A stretch of 49,494 nucleotides of DNA from Anaerolineae bacterium (GTDB lineage Bacteria > Chloroflexota > Anaerolineae > Anaerolineales > DRMV01). The stretch lies in the NCBI GenBank assembly GCA_011176535.1, contig DUEP01000046.1:1-49494 (forward strand), given 5' to 3'. Below the pieces are notes generated by a model. The model made no database searches and had not been told where the DNA came from. It saw only the letters and a program-made list of their open reading frames with translations. This document shows, one piece after another, positions 17,571 to 25,393 of the stretch; positions within the stretch are counted from its first letter, which is position 1; every line of letters begins with the position of its first letter. A program made the translations under genes and the position numbers.

Positions 17571-18428
17571 ATGAGGGTGGCCCAGCCGCGAACGGTCATT
17601 CTTACCGATGGCACGGTGTTGTTCGACCGGGACGACTTCCCCGGGCGGGAGTTGGTGGAGATTTTGCCGCTGGATATCGTGATCGACGGCGAGGTGCAAA
17701 CGCCGGGCGATGACGAGGCCCTGTCCCTGAGGGTGCTGCCTGAGGTGGTGGGGCTGGCCCGACGGGTGCAGTTGCTTTCTCCGCCGCCGCAGGCCATCCG
17801 GATGCGTTTGCGCGCCCTGGCCCATCGTTACTGCGATGTGGTGGTGATGACCAGTGGGGACGGCTTGACCAGCGTGTTTTCCCATGCGTTGGAGGCCAGC
17901 GCCGGCACCCTGCATCGACTGCATCTTCAGGTGTGGGACAGTCAGACGATGGGCTTCTCGTTGGGATGGGCCGTGCAAGAGGCGGCGGCCATGGCCACCC
18001 AGGGGGCTAGTGCCCGGGAAATCATCACTCACCTGCGACGCATTCGGAACTCGTTCTACACGGTCATCGCCGTTCAGTCGCTCTCCTACCTTCACGAATC
18101 CCGTTTGCTGGACCCGGCGCAAGCCCTGGTAGGGGAGTTGTTGGGCATGACCCCTCTTTTCTTGCTGGAGGATGGGGGGCTGTTGCCGTTGTACAAGGCG
18201 CGGTCCTCGCGTCACCTCCTGGACCTGCTGGTGGAGTTTGCCGAGGAGTTTGCCCATGTGCGCCGGGTGGCGGTGATGGCCGGCGAGCCGATGTGCGACG
18301 AAGGGAAGGCCTTGCGCCAGCGACTGAGCGAGGTGTTCCCTGACCTGACCATACCCTGTTTGCCCCAGGCCGCTACCCTGCAGGCCCTGTTCGGCCCGCG
18401 GGTGTTGGCGTTGTTCATTCAGGAGTAG
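17571..18428 (+). CDS. Diverged DegV-family protein lacking the usual lipid-site motifs
   Basis: This 285-residue protein aligns by eye with the next gene over its whole length. It begins VILTDGTVLFD where DegV proteins have TDSTAD. Its second motif reads QLLSPPPQAI in place of the PTTAAPSS type, and the C-terminus (CLPQAATLQALFGPRVLALF) lacks the histidine found in IGAHVGARG of its neighbour. VWDSQTMGFSLGW keeps the central DS. The missing groups contact the fatty acid carboxylate in known FakB structures. So this copy probably binds another ligand, or modulates FakA without delivering a fatty acid. Its start has GGAAGGGAG upstream. Confidence 0.75.
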   Translation: MRVAQPRTVILTDGTVLFDRDDFPGRELVEILPLDIVIDGEVQTPGDDEALSLRVLPEVVGLARRVQLLSPPPQAIRMRLRALAHRYCDVVVMTSGDGLTSVFSHALEASAGTLHRLHLQVWDSQTMGFSLGWAVQEAAAMATQGASAREIITHLRRIRNSFYTVIAVQSLSYLHESRLLDPAQALVGELLGMTPLFLLEDGGLLPLYKARSSRHLLDLLVEFAEEFAHVRRVAVMAGEPMCDEGKALRQRLSEVFPDLTIPCLPQAATLQALFGPRVLALFIQE

Positions 18429-18434
18429 TGCACC

Positions 18435-19274
18435 TTGCCTTATGCTCTCGTGACCGATAGCACGGCTGACATTCCTCATGGGCTGGCCCGACACTGGAAC
18501 ATTGAGGTGGTGCCGGCCTTTCTGATCATTCAGGGGCAATCCTTCCGCGACCGGGTGGATATCACCCGCCAGGCGTTCTACCAACGGTTGCCGCAGTACG
18601 ATCCCCCGCCTACCACGGCGGCCCCTTCCAGCGGTGTTTTCGAGCAGGTGTACGCCCGCCTGCTGGAGGTGGGTTACGAGGGGGTGGTTTCGGTGCATTG
18701 TGCCGTGTCGTTGAGTGGGTTGTACAACGCGGCGCGGTTAGGGGCCGAACCGTTTGGCGGGCGGGTGACCGTGGTGGACAGCGGACAACTGTCTATGGGG
18801 TTGGGGTTTCAGGTCCTGGCCGCGGCCGAGGCGGCCGCCGAAGGGGCCTCTTTGAGCGAGATTTTGGTCCGCATGGCCTCCGTGCGGCAGCGGGTGTACC
18901 TGGTGGCCATGCTGGATACGCTGGAATATCTGCGGCGCAGCGGACGGGTTTCCTGGGCCCAGGCTGGCCTGGGAGCTTTGCTGCAGTTGAAGCCTTTTGT
19001 GGAGGTGCGTGAAGGCGAGGTGCGTCGTTTGCCGCCGGTGCGCACCCGACGTAAGGGCCTGGCGCGCCTGCGGGCGTTGCTGGAAGACTGCGGCCCGCTG
19101 GAACGCCTGGCCCTGCTCCATACCGGCGCCCGCGAGGACGCGGAAGCCCTGGGGCGGGATTTGCCCCAGGGGCCGGGGCAGCCCCCTTTGGTGGTCTATG
19201 TCACCCCTATCATCGGAGCCCATGTGGGCGCTCGGGGGGTGGGGTTTGCGGTGGTGAGAGGGGCCTCTTCGTGA
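18435..19274 (+). CDS. DegV-family fatty acid-binding protein (FakB-like)
   Basis: This 279-residue protein has the canonical DegV motifs: VTDSTADIP at the N-terminus, PTTAAPSSGVF (about 55-65), VSVHCAVSLSGLYNAA, VVDSGQLSMGLG, the DTLEYLRRSGRVS signature and TPIIGAHVGARGVGF at the end. FakB proteins bind a fatty acid in a deep tunnel and present it to FakA for phosphorylation. Translation appears to start at TTG (18435), as AGGAG lies 9 bp upstream and no in-frame ATG is near. It follows the diverged copy by 6 bp. Confidence 0.88.
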   Translation: MPYALVTDSTADIPHGLARHWNIEVVPAFLIIQGQSFRDRVDITRQAFYQRLPQYDPPPTTAAPSSGVFEQVYARLLEVGYEGVVSVHCAVSLSGLYNAARLGAEPFGGRVTVVDSGQLSMGLGFQVLAAAEAAAEGASLSEILVRMASVRQRVYLVAMLDTLEYLRRSGRVSWAQAGLGALLQLKPFVEVREGEVRRLPPVRTRRKGLARLRALLEDCGPLERLALLHTGAREDAEALGRDLPQGPGQPPLVVYVTPIIGAHVGARGVGFAVVRGASS

Positions 19275-19311
19275 CCACCGGCCCGAAGACGAAAACCTGC
19301 CTCAAGGAACT

Positions 19312-19348
19312 GCCGCTCGCCGACACGCGAGCGGCGGTCTGGTAAAAT
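19312..19348 (+). promoter_or_regulatory. Stem-loop plus recG promoter
   Basis: A perfect 9-bp stem (19312-19320 with 19327-19335, loop CGACAC) follows the degV stop and lacks a T-run. A promoter overlaps it: CCGACA (19320-19325), 17 bp, then TGG-TAAAAT with the -10 at 19343-19348. The recG ATG is only 8 bp after the -10, and no ribosome site is seen, so the mRNA is probably leaderless. Confidence 0.55.
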
Positions 19349-19356
19349 AGGCTCCC

Positions 19357-21882
19357 ATGGATATGAAACCGAGTTTGGCGAAACTGCACAAGTTCCTGGC
19401 TCTGGAAGCCCAGCGCGGCTTTGACAACGGCGCCGTGGTGGGCGGACTGGGGCGGATGCTTTCCCCCTGGGAAGCAGAAGCCCGTGTGGACGGGGTGCCA
19501 GAGGAGATCATTCAGGCGGTGGTGGCCCGGTTGCGGGATTACGACCGCCTTAGCCCCAAATCGCGGGCCGAGGTGCTGCAGGGCCTCTGGCGGCGCATTC
19601 GGCGGGCGTTCCCTGAAGCGCCGCCGTTGGAGGCCCGGTCCCCCACGAGCGAGCCTTCTCCCGGCGATCGGGTGGCGGAACCAGCCTCGGGGGGGCAGAA
19701 ACGCCCCCGGGAGGCGGCCCGACCCCAGCCGTCCCGACCCGCCCCCTCGGGGAAGAAGACCTCGCCGCGAGTGCGGGAGGCGCTTCCAGGGGGGGCGCCC
19801 GTGGCCCTCTCTGCCCCGGTCACCGTGATCCCCGGCATTGGCCCCCGGCGGGCCAGACGCTTAGAGCGCCTGGGCATCCGTACACTGGAGGATTTGCTCT
19901 ACCATTTCCCCCGGCGCTACGATGACTACGCCCAACTGAAGCCCATTCGCCAGTTGCGTTACGGCGAGCAGGCCACGGTGCTGGGGACGGTGGAGCGCGT
20001 GGGCGTGCGGGAGTTGAAGGGCGGCAAACTGAAGGTGGTCGAGGCCTTCATCGGCGATGGCAGTGGCGTCATTCGGGCCACTTGGTTCAACCAGCCCTGG
20101 ATCGCCGAGCAATTGAGCCCCGGCAAGGCGGTGGCGCTGGCCGGACGCATCGACCAGTACCTGGGCCGCCTGGTGCTTACCAACCCAGAGTGGGAGGAAC
20201 TGGACGAAGACCTGCTCCATACCGGGCGCATCGTACCGGTGTATCCGCTCACTGCCCAGATCACCCAGCGCTGGCTGCGAGCCCTGATGGCCCAGGTAAT
20301 CCCTGCCTGGACGCCGCGGGTGCCCGACCCGTTGCCGCCTGCAGTGCGGCAGGAAGTCGGGTTGCTCGACTTGTCCACGGCGCTGTTGCAGATGCATTTC
20401 CCCGATTCGTGGGAGATGTTGGAGGCGGCCCGCACCCGGCTGGCTTTTGAAGAGATTTTTTACCTCCAACTGGGCGTGTTGCAGCAAAAGCGCCGCTGGC
20501 AAAGCCGACCGGGACGGGTGTTTACGGTGAGCGATGCCTGGCTGGAGGAGCAAACGGCGCGCCTGCCGTTCCAATTGACCGGGGCACAGCAGCGGGCCCT
20601 GGCCGAGATTCGCCGCGATCTGGCCTCCGGGCACCCCATGAACCGGCTGTTGCAGGGGGATGTGGGCTCTGGCAAGACGGTGGTGGCCGCGCTGGCCATG
20701 GCCATGGTCACCCGGGAGGGGGCCCAGGCGGCGCTGATGGCCCCGACGGCTATCCTGGCCGAGCAGCATTACCGCAGCCTGTTGCGGCTGTTGACCGAGG
20801 GCGAGCAGGCTCCCCTGCGCCCCGAAGAAATTCGTTTGCTGGTGGGGAGCACCCCTAACGGGGAGCGACGGGCGATTTTGGAGGATCTGGCCGCCGGAAA
20901 GGTGAAGATTCTGGTGGGCACTCATGCCCTCATCGAGGAGCCGGTGCAGTTCGCTGACCTGCAACTGGCCGTGATCGACGAGCAGCATCGGTTCGGCGTG
21001 CGGCAGCGGGGCGCTTTGCGCCGCAAGGGCGAGAACCCCCACCTGCTGGTGATGACGGCCACGCCCATCCCGCGTTCGCTGGCGCTGACCGTGTACGGCG
21101 ACTTGGACCTCACGGTGATGGACGAGATGCCGCCGGGCCGCAAGCCGGTGCGCACTTACCTCCTGTTCCCCAAGGAGCGGGAGCGGGCCTATCGCCTCAT
21201 CCGGCGGGAGGTGGAGCGCGGCCACCAGGCGTTCATCATTTATCCGCTCATCGAGGAAAGCGAGGCCCTGACGCACACCCCCTCGGCGGTGGAGGCCCAT
21301 CGGCGTCTGCAGGAGGAAGTGTTCCCCGATTTGAAGATGGGCTTGCTGCATGGGAAGATGCGTGATGAAGAAAAGGACGAGGTCATGCGTCGTTTCCGCG
21401 ACGGGGAATACCACATCCTGGTCTCGACCGCGGTGGTGGAGGTTGGGGTAGACGTGCCCAACGCCACGGTGATGGTCATCGAAGGCGCCAATCGTTTCGG
21501 GCTGGCGCAGTTGCACCAGTTCCGCGGCCGCGTGGGTCGGGGCGGCGACGAGGCCTATTGTCTGCTGATCCCCGAGACGGAAAACGCGGCTGCGGAGAAC
21601 GAGCGCCTGCGGGCGATGGTGGAAATCAGCGACGGTTTCCGCCTGGCTGAAAAGGACCTGCAACAACGCGGGCCAGGTGAGTTTTTGGGCACTCGCCAGT
21701 CGGGCTATGATGTGAGTTTCTTGCGGCTGGCCAACATGCTGGATGTGCGCCTCATCGAGAAGGCGCGCACGCTGGCGCAGCGCCTGCTGGAGCAAGACCC
21801 CGATTTGCAGGCGCCGGAGCATCGCCTGTTGGCCGAGACCTTAGCACGACGCTGGAGCATCGCCGAAGGAGACATGAGTTAA
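19357..21882 (+). CDS. recG: ATP-dependent DNA helicase RecG
   Basis: This 841-residue helicase remodels stalled replication forks and Holliday junctions. An N-terminal extension of about 140 residues, rich in proline and basic residues, precedes the wedge domain (VIPGIGPRRARRLERLGIRT and an OB-fold with ATVLGTVERVGV). The motor has Walker A GDVGSGKT (434-441), the DEQH box (541-544), VMTATPIPRSLAL, and motif VI QLHQFRGRVGRGG. The C-terminal TRG motif region (RGPGEFLGTRQSG) is present. Total length exceeds E. coli RecG (693) because of the N-terminal part, as in other Chloroflexota-like RecG proteins. Confidence 0.95.
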   Translation: MDMKPSLAKLHKFLALEAQRGFDNGAVVGGLGRMLSPWEAEARVDGVPEEIIQAVVARLRDYDRLSPKSRAEVLQGLWRRIRRAFPEAPPLEARSPTSEPSPGDRVAEPASGGQKRPREAARPQPSRPAPSGKKTSPRVREALPGGAPVALSAPVTVIPGIGPRRARRLERLGIRTLEDLLYHFPRRYDDYAQLKPIRQLRYGEQATVLGTVERVGVRELKGGKLKVVEAFIGDGSGVIRATWFNQPWIAEQLSPGKAVALAGRIDQYLGRLVLTNPEWEELDEDLLHTGRIVPVYPLTAQITQRWLRALMAQVIPAWTPRVPDPLPPAVRQEVGLLDLSTALLQMHFPDSWEMLEAARTRLAFEEIFYLQLGVLQQKRRWQSRPGRVFTVSDAWLEEQTARLPFQLTGAQQRALAEIRRDLASGHPMNRLLQGDVGSGKTVVAALAMAMVTREGAQAALMAPTAILAEQHYRSLLRLLTEGEQAPLRPEEIRLLVGSTPNGERRAILEDLAAGKVKILVGTHALIEEPVQFADLQLAVIDEQHRFGVRQRGALRRKGENPHLLVMTATPIPRSLALTVYGDLDLTVMDEMPPGRKPVRTYLLFPKERERAYRLIRREVERGHQAFIIYPLIEESEALTHTPSAVEAHRRLQEEVFPDLKMGLLHGKMRDEEKDEVMRRFRDGEYHILVSTAVVEVGVDVPNATVMVIEGANRFGLAQLHQFRGRVGRGGDEAYCLLIPETENAAAENERLRAMVEISDGFRLAEKDLQQRGPGEFLGTRQSGYDVSFLRLANMLDVRLIEKARTLAQRLLEQDPDLQAPEHRLLAETLARRWSIAEGDMS

Positions 21883-22409
21883 TGAAAATCAAAGCCGTCT
21901 TCCCTGGCACCTTTGATCCGATTCATTACGGGCATATCGACATCGCCCTCCGGGCGGCGCGGTTGTTCGACCAGGTGGTGGTGGCGGTGTACGACAAACC
22001 TTTGAAAAATCTGCTTTTTTCGCCCGAGGAGCGCATCGCCCTGGTGCAGGAGACTTTCCAGGGCCACGACCGGATTACGGTGACCGGCTATAGTGGGCTG
22101 ACGGTGGAGTTTTGCCGTCGCGTGGGGGCCCAGGTCATCGTGCGGGGGCTGCGGGTGTTTTCGGATTTTGAGAACGAGTTTCGGATGGCTTTGGCGAACC
22201 ATCGTCTGGCCCCCGACATCGAGGTGGTGGCCCTCATCACCAGCGAGGAGCACACCTTTCTGTCTTCGACCACGGTGCGGGAAATCGCCTCCCTGGGCGG
22301 GGACATCAGCAGCATGGTGCCGCTGCATGTGGAAAAGGCCCTCCGGCGGCGCTTTTCCGAACTCAGCGAAGCCCAGCAAAACCGGCACATGACCTCACTG
22401 CGCGATTGA
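21882..22409 (+). CDS. coaD: Phosphopantetheine adenylyltransferase
   Basis: This 175-residue nucleotidyltransferase makes dephospho-CoA from phosphopantetheine and ATP, the fourth step of CoA synthesis. It has PGTFDPIHYGHID, with the HxGH motif at residues 15-18, the RGLR motif with the FENEFRMALANHRLAP helix, and FLSSTTVREIA in place of the usual FISSS. The start overlaps the recG stop by one base (TAATG), so translation is coupled. The order recG-coaD is common in Firmicutes-like genomes. Confidence 0.95.
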   Translation: MKIKAVFPGTFDPIHYGHIDIALRAARLFDQVVVAVYDKPLKNLLFSPEERIALVQETFQGHDRITVTGYSGLTVEFCRRVGAQVIVRGLRVFSDFENEFRMALANHRLAPDIEVVALITSEEHTFLSSTTVREIASLGGDISSMVPLHVEKALRRRFSELSEAQQNRHMTSLRD

Positions 22410-22415
22410 GGGCAG

Positions 22416-22444
22416 TTGACGATTTGAGGGTTTGCGTGTAATCT
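22416..22444 (+). promoter_or_regulatory. Promoter for the coiled-coil gene
   Basis: TTGACG (22416-22421) and TAATCT (22439-22444) are 17 bp apart, directly after coaD. The transcript leader would be about 57 bases. Confidence 0.6.
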
Positions 22445-22507
22445 ATTCTCAAGGATGGCGCGAACCTTGCACGGCAAGGCCGCACAACGAAGCGCGGGAG
22501 AGAGGCT

Positions 22508-22978
22508 ATGGATATCTTAGAACTGGTCGATCGCTTGGAAGAACTCTTCAACGAAAGCCGCGCCGTGCCTTTTACCCATAGCGTGATGGTGGACGAGGAT
22601 CGTTTTCTGGATCTCATTGACCAGATGCGGGTCACCATCCCTGAGGAGGTGCGCAAGGCCCAGCAGTTGTTGGCCCAACGGGAGCGCATTCTGGCCCAGG
22701 CCAAAGAAGAGGCCCAGCGCACCATTCAACTGGCTCAACAGAAGCGAGAGGAAATGCTCTCGGAGCACCGGCTGGTGGAAGAGGCGCAGCGCAAGGCGGC
22801 GCAAATCATCGCCCAGGCCGAGGCCGAAGCCGAACGCATTCGCCGCGAGGCCGACCGTTACGCGCTGGAATCTCTGGAGAAGTTGGCCGTCCAGTTGGAT
22901 CGCATGCTCACTGAGGTGCAAAACGGCATCCGGGTGCTCCAGGAGGTCCAACAGGAGCGCCCGCCGGAAGGGTTTTAG
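22508..22978 (+). CDS. Coiled-coil protein, DivIVA-like or ATP synthase b-like
   Basis: This 156-residue protein opens with MDILELVDRLEELFNESRAV, a short globular part (residues 20-55, with VMVDEDRFLDLIDQMRVTIPEEV). A continuous Ala/Glu/Arg-rich coiled coil then runs from about residue 56 to 145. The pattern of a small N-terminal module followed by a long coil is seen in DivIVA-related proteins and in the small proteins found beside coaD in some Clostridia and Chloroflexota. No membrane segment is visible. A role in cell-envelope organisation is a guess from the family resemblance. Confidence 0.7.
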   Translation: MDILELVDRLEELFNESRAVPFTHSVMVDEDRFLDLIDQMRVTIPEEVRKAQQLLAQRERILAQAKEEAQRTIQLAQQKREEMLSEHRLVEEAQRKAAQIIAQAEAEAERIRREADRYALESLEKLAVQLDRMLTEVQNGIRVLQEVQQERPPEGF

Positions 22979-23005
22979 CCCCTTGGGGTGGGGCAGGCTG
23001 CCGGG

Positions 23006-23042
23006 AAAAAACACGGGCAGGGAGACGTTTCCCTGCCCGTGT
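23006..23042 (-). terminator. Intrinsic terminator for the RNase Z gene
   Basis: Perfect 13-bp arms (23011-23023 and 23030-23042) flank a 6-base loop. On the minus strand they are followed by a run of six T (23011-23006). It terminates the rnz transcript and may also stop the converging coiled-coil gene. Confidence 0.88.
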
Positions 23043-23054
23043 CGGATTTAACCC

Positions 23055-24038
23055 TCATTGGGAGGCATTGTCGGCAGTGTAAAGGCTCTCTCGCTCGTTG
23101 CGGCGATGTACCACCTCTTTGTTGCGCTTGATTTGCAGGGCGTCGAAGTCGCGGGCCACGATGGTGTGGGGGAAGACGGCCTGGGCTTCGGCCAGCACAT
23201 CGCGCTCGCGGTACCGGCGGGAGATGTGGGTAAGCACCAGCAGGCCCACATGGGCTTCGGCGGCTAACTCGGCGGCCTGCCGGGCCGTCAGATGGCCGAA
23301 TTTGCGCGCCAGGTCGGCCTCCTCTTGCAGGTAAGTGGCCTCGATGACCAGGGCGTCGGCGTCGCGGCAGACCTCCACCAGGTCATGGGTGCGGCCTACA
23401 TCGCCCACATGGACATAGCGGGCGCCGCGCCGGGGCGGGCCCAGCACTTCGTCGGGATGGATGCGCCGCCCATCGGGCAAGGTGGCCACCTTGCCGGCCA
23501 CCAGGTCGCGCCGCCAGGGGCCGGGGGGGATGCCCAGGGCCTCGGCTTTTTCCACCAGGAAGGGCCGCCGGGCCTCCTCTTCAAAAACGAAGCCGTAGCT
23601 GTCCGAGCCTCGGTGCCACACGGGGAAGGCGGTGATGTGGAAATCCTCGGCCTGGAACACCACGCCCGGCTCGATGGGGTGAAATTGCAGTTCCACGGGT
23701 GGGGATGCCCCCCGCAGCACCACGCCGAAGAGTAGGTCGTGGATGCGGTCCAGGGCCCAACGGCTGCCGTAGAGTTCCAGGGGGCCTTCCAGCGTTTCCC
23801 AGCGCATAAAGGTGGAAAGCAGCCCCCCCAGGCCCAGGATGTGGTCCAGATGGCCGTGGGTGATGAGCACCCGGTTGAGGCGTCGGAAACCGACCCCGGC
23901 GCGCAGGATCTGCCGTTGGGTTCCTTCGCCGCAATCGAGCAGGAAACGGTATTCGTTGTGCATGACCACATGGGCCGAGAGCCCGCGCTGGATGGAAGGC
24001 GCCGACGCGGAAGTGCCCAGGAACAACACCTCAAACAC
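23055..24038 (-). CDS. rnz: Ribonuclease Z (tRNA 3' processing endonuclease)
   Basis: This 327-residue metallo-beta-lactamase-fold enzyme trims tRNA precursors after the discriminator base. The zinc motif HGHLDH is at residues 61-66, with further ligands in YVHVGDVGRTHDL and LTHISRRY. FEVLFLGTSASAPSIQRG is the typical start. I place the start at GTG 24038 because AGGAGG is 5 bp upstream; a longer version from 24125 reads through non-conserved sequence. A TGATACAAT promoter element lies ahead of it at 24072-24067, and a strong terminator follows. Confidence 0.92.
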   Translation of the reverse strand: MFEVLFLGTSASAPSIQRGLSAHVVMHNEYRFLLDCGEGTQRQILRAGVGFRRLNRVLITHGHLDHILGLGGLLSTFMRWETLEGPLELYGSRWALDRIHDLLFGVVLRGASPPVELQFHPIEPGVVFQAEDFHITAFPVWHRGSDSYGFVFEEEARRPFLVEKAEALGIPPGPWRRDLVAGKVATLPDGRRIHPDEVLGPPRRGARYVHVGDVGRTHDLVEVCRDADALVIEATYLQEEADLARKFGHLTARQAAELAAEAHVGLLVLTHISRRYRERDVLAEAQAVFPHTIVARDFDALQIKRNKEVVHRRNERESLYTADNASQ

Positions 24039-24066
24039 TTGGGCCTCCTGTGCGTAGGGTGGCGCA

Positions 24067-24075
24067 ATTGTATCA
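24067..24075 (-). promoter_or_regulatory. Extended -10 for rnz
   Basis: On the minus strand TGA-TACAAT ends at 24067, giving a leader of about 22 bases that holds the AGGAGG ribosome site. No clear -35 is present. Confidence 0.6.
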
Positions 24076-24139
24076 TGCCTGGCCCGGTTGGTCGGAAAGA
24101 CCTGCCGGAAGCCAAACCCCGGCAAAGGTAGGGCAAATG

Positions 24140-24148
24140 TGTTACACT
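24140..24148 (+). promoter_or_regulatory. Possible -10 for the FW-domain lipoprotein
   Basis: TGT-TACACT lies about 45 bp before the ATG at 24194, which has GAGGAGGAGG as a ribosome site. The -35 is weak. Confidence 0.4.
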
Positions 24149-24193
24149 GAAACTGGGGGTTATTCTTCCGTTCATTCCGCGAGGAGGAGGCTC

Positions 24194-25375
24194 ATGTTTA
24201 TCTCGATGATGCGTACGAGGGGCAAAGGCATTGCCCTGGCGCTTTTGTTGCTGGCCGTGTTTGCGTGCAACCTGCCTTCGGGGCAGGCCGGGGAGCAGCT
24301 GGCCACGGGCGTGCCACCGGAAATCGCCACCAGCGTGGCGCAGACCGCCCAGGCGATTTTACAAGGCACACAGGCGGCCACGGCGGTGGCGGCAGCGCCC
24401 ACCGATACTGCCGTCCCTCAAGCACCGACCGAAGCGCCAACGAGTGCGCCCTCGGATACGCCCGTCCCCTCGGTGCCCGCCACCCCAACCTGGACCCCTT
24501 CCCCCACGCCGTTGCCCTGTAATTGGGCCCAGTTTGTCGCCGATGTGACCTATCCCGATGGGACGGCGGTGGAGGCCGGGACGACTTTCGTCAAGACCTG
24601 GCGGTTGAAAAATGTGGGGTCGTGTGCCTGGACCACGGGGTACACGCTGATTTTCGACCACGGTGATCGCATGGGGGCGCCCGTGGATGTGGACTTCCCT
24701 CACACGGTGGCTCCGGGAGATACGGTGGACCTCTCCGTGGAGTTGACTGCCCCCGGTACGGCCGGCACTTACAAGGGACATTTCCGTCTGCGCTCGGATA
24801 CCGGTGAGGTGTTTGGCATCGGCGCAGATCACTTGGGCGCTTTTTGGGTGGAAGTGCAGGTAATGGCGCCTTCCCCCACGCCGCCTCCCACCTCGGCCAC
24901 CATGACGGTGACTCTTAACCGGAACGCGGCGAACAGCGGCACGATTTACCAGGATTACAGCGACACCATCGGTGGCACGGTGCTCGCAGGGGATACCGTT
25001 TCGGACCTCCAGGCCCGGGGGTACCTGACCTACGATCTGTCTAGTATCCATGGCACGGTGCTGGAGGCCCATTTGAACCTGACTTGTTCCCAGATGCGGA
25101 ATCCCCTGACCGACCTGCAGGGGATCTGGCTGGCGCAGGTGGAGTTTGCGTTGCCGCTGCGCCCCCTGCATTACGACCTTCCGGGCACGGCCATCACCCT
25201 GCTCACGGCGCCCTTGCCGGCCACGGTGGATGTGACTGCGCAGGTGCAGGCCGACCTGGCTGCAGGGGATCCCTACTTCCAGGTGCGGATGCACCCCAAG
25301 GCGCTGGACGACGACGGGCAGGCGGATTATTTGCAGTGCACGAACACCACTCTGACGATTACCTACCAGCCGTAG
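24194..25375 (+). CDS. Lipoprotein with an NBR1-type (FW) Ig-like domain
   Basis: This 393-residue protein has a signal peptide with lipobox AVFAC (C25), so it is likely a membrane-anchored lipoprotein. A Thr/Pro/Ala-rich linker (about 40-107) leads to an FW domain at about 109-215, recognisable by WAQFVADVTYPDGTAVEAGT, KTWRLKNVGSCAWTTGY, then GTAGTYKGHFRLRSDTGEVFG and FWVEV. The rest (about 230-393) is beta-rich, resembling DNRLRE-type domains (IYQDYSDTIGG, YLTYDLSSI, VTAQVQADLAAG). In animals the FW domain of NBR1 acts in selective autophagy; the bacterial role is not established. It stands between two minus-strand genes with its own ribosome site. Confidence 0.8.
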   Translation: MFISMMRTRGKGIALALLLLAVFACNLPSGQAGEQLATGVPPEIATSVAQTAQAILQGTQAATAVAAAPTDTAVPQAPTEAPTSAPSDTPVPSVPATPTWTPSPTPLPCNWAQFVADVTYPDGTAVEAGTTFVKTWRLKNVGSCAWTTGYTLIFDHGDRMGAPVDVDFPHTVAPGDTVDLSVELTAPGTAGTYKGHFRLRSDTGEVFGIGADHLGAFWVEVQVMAPSPTPPPTSATMTVTLNRNAANSGTIYQDYSDTIGGTVLAGDTVSDLQARGYLTYDLSSIHGTVLEAHLNLTCSQMRNPLTDLQGIWLAQVEFALPLRPLHYDLPGTAITLLTAPLPATVDVTAQVQADLAAGDPYFQVRMHPKALDDDGQADYLQCTNTTLTITYQP

Positions 25376-25393
25376 GGCGGTAGGCGGAGCGCC

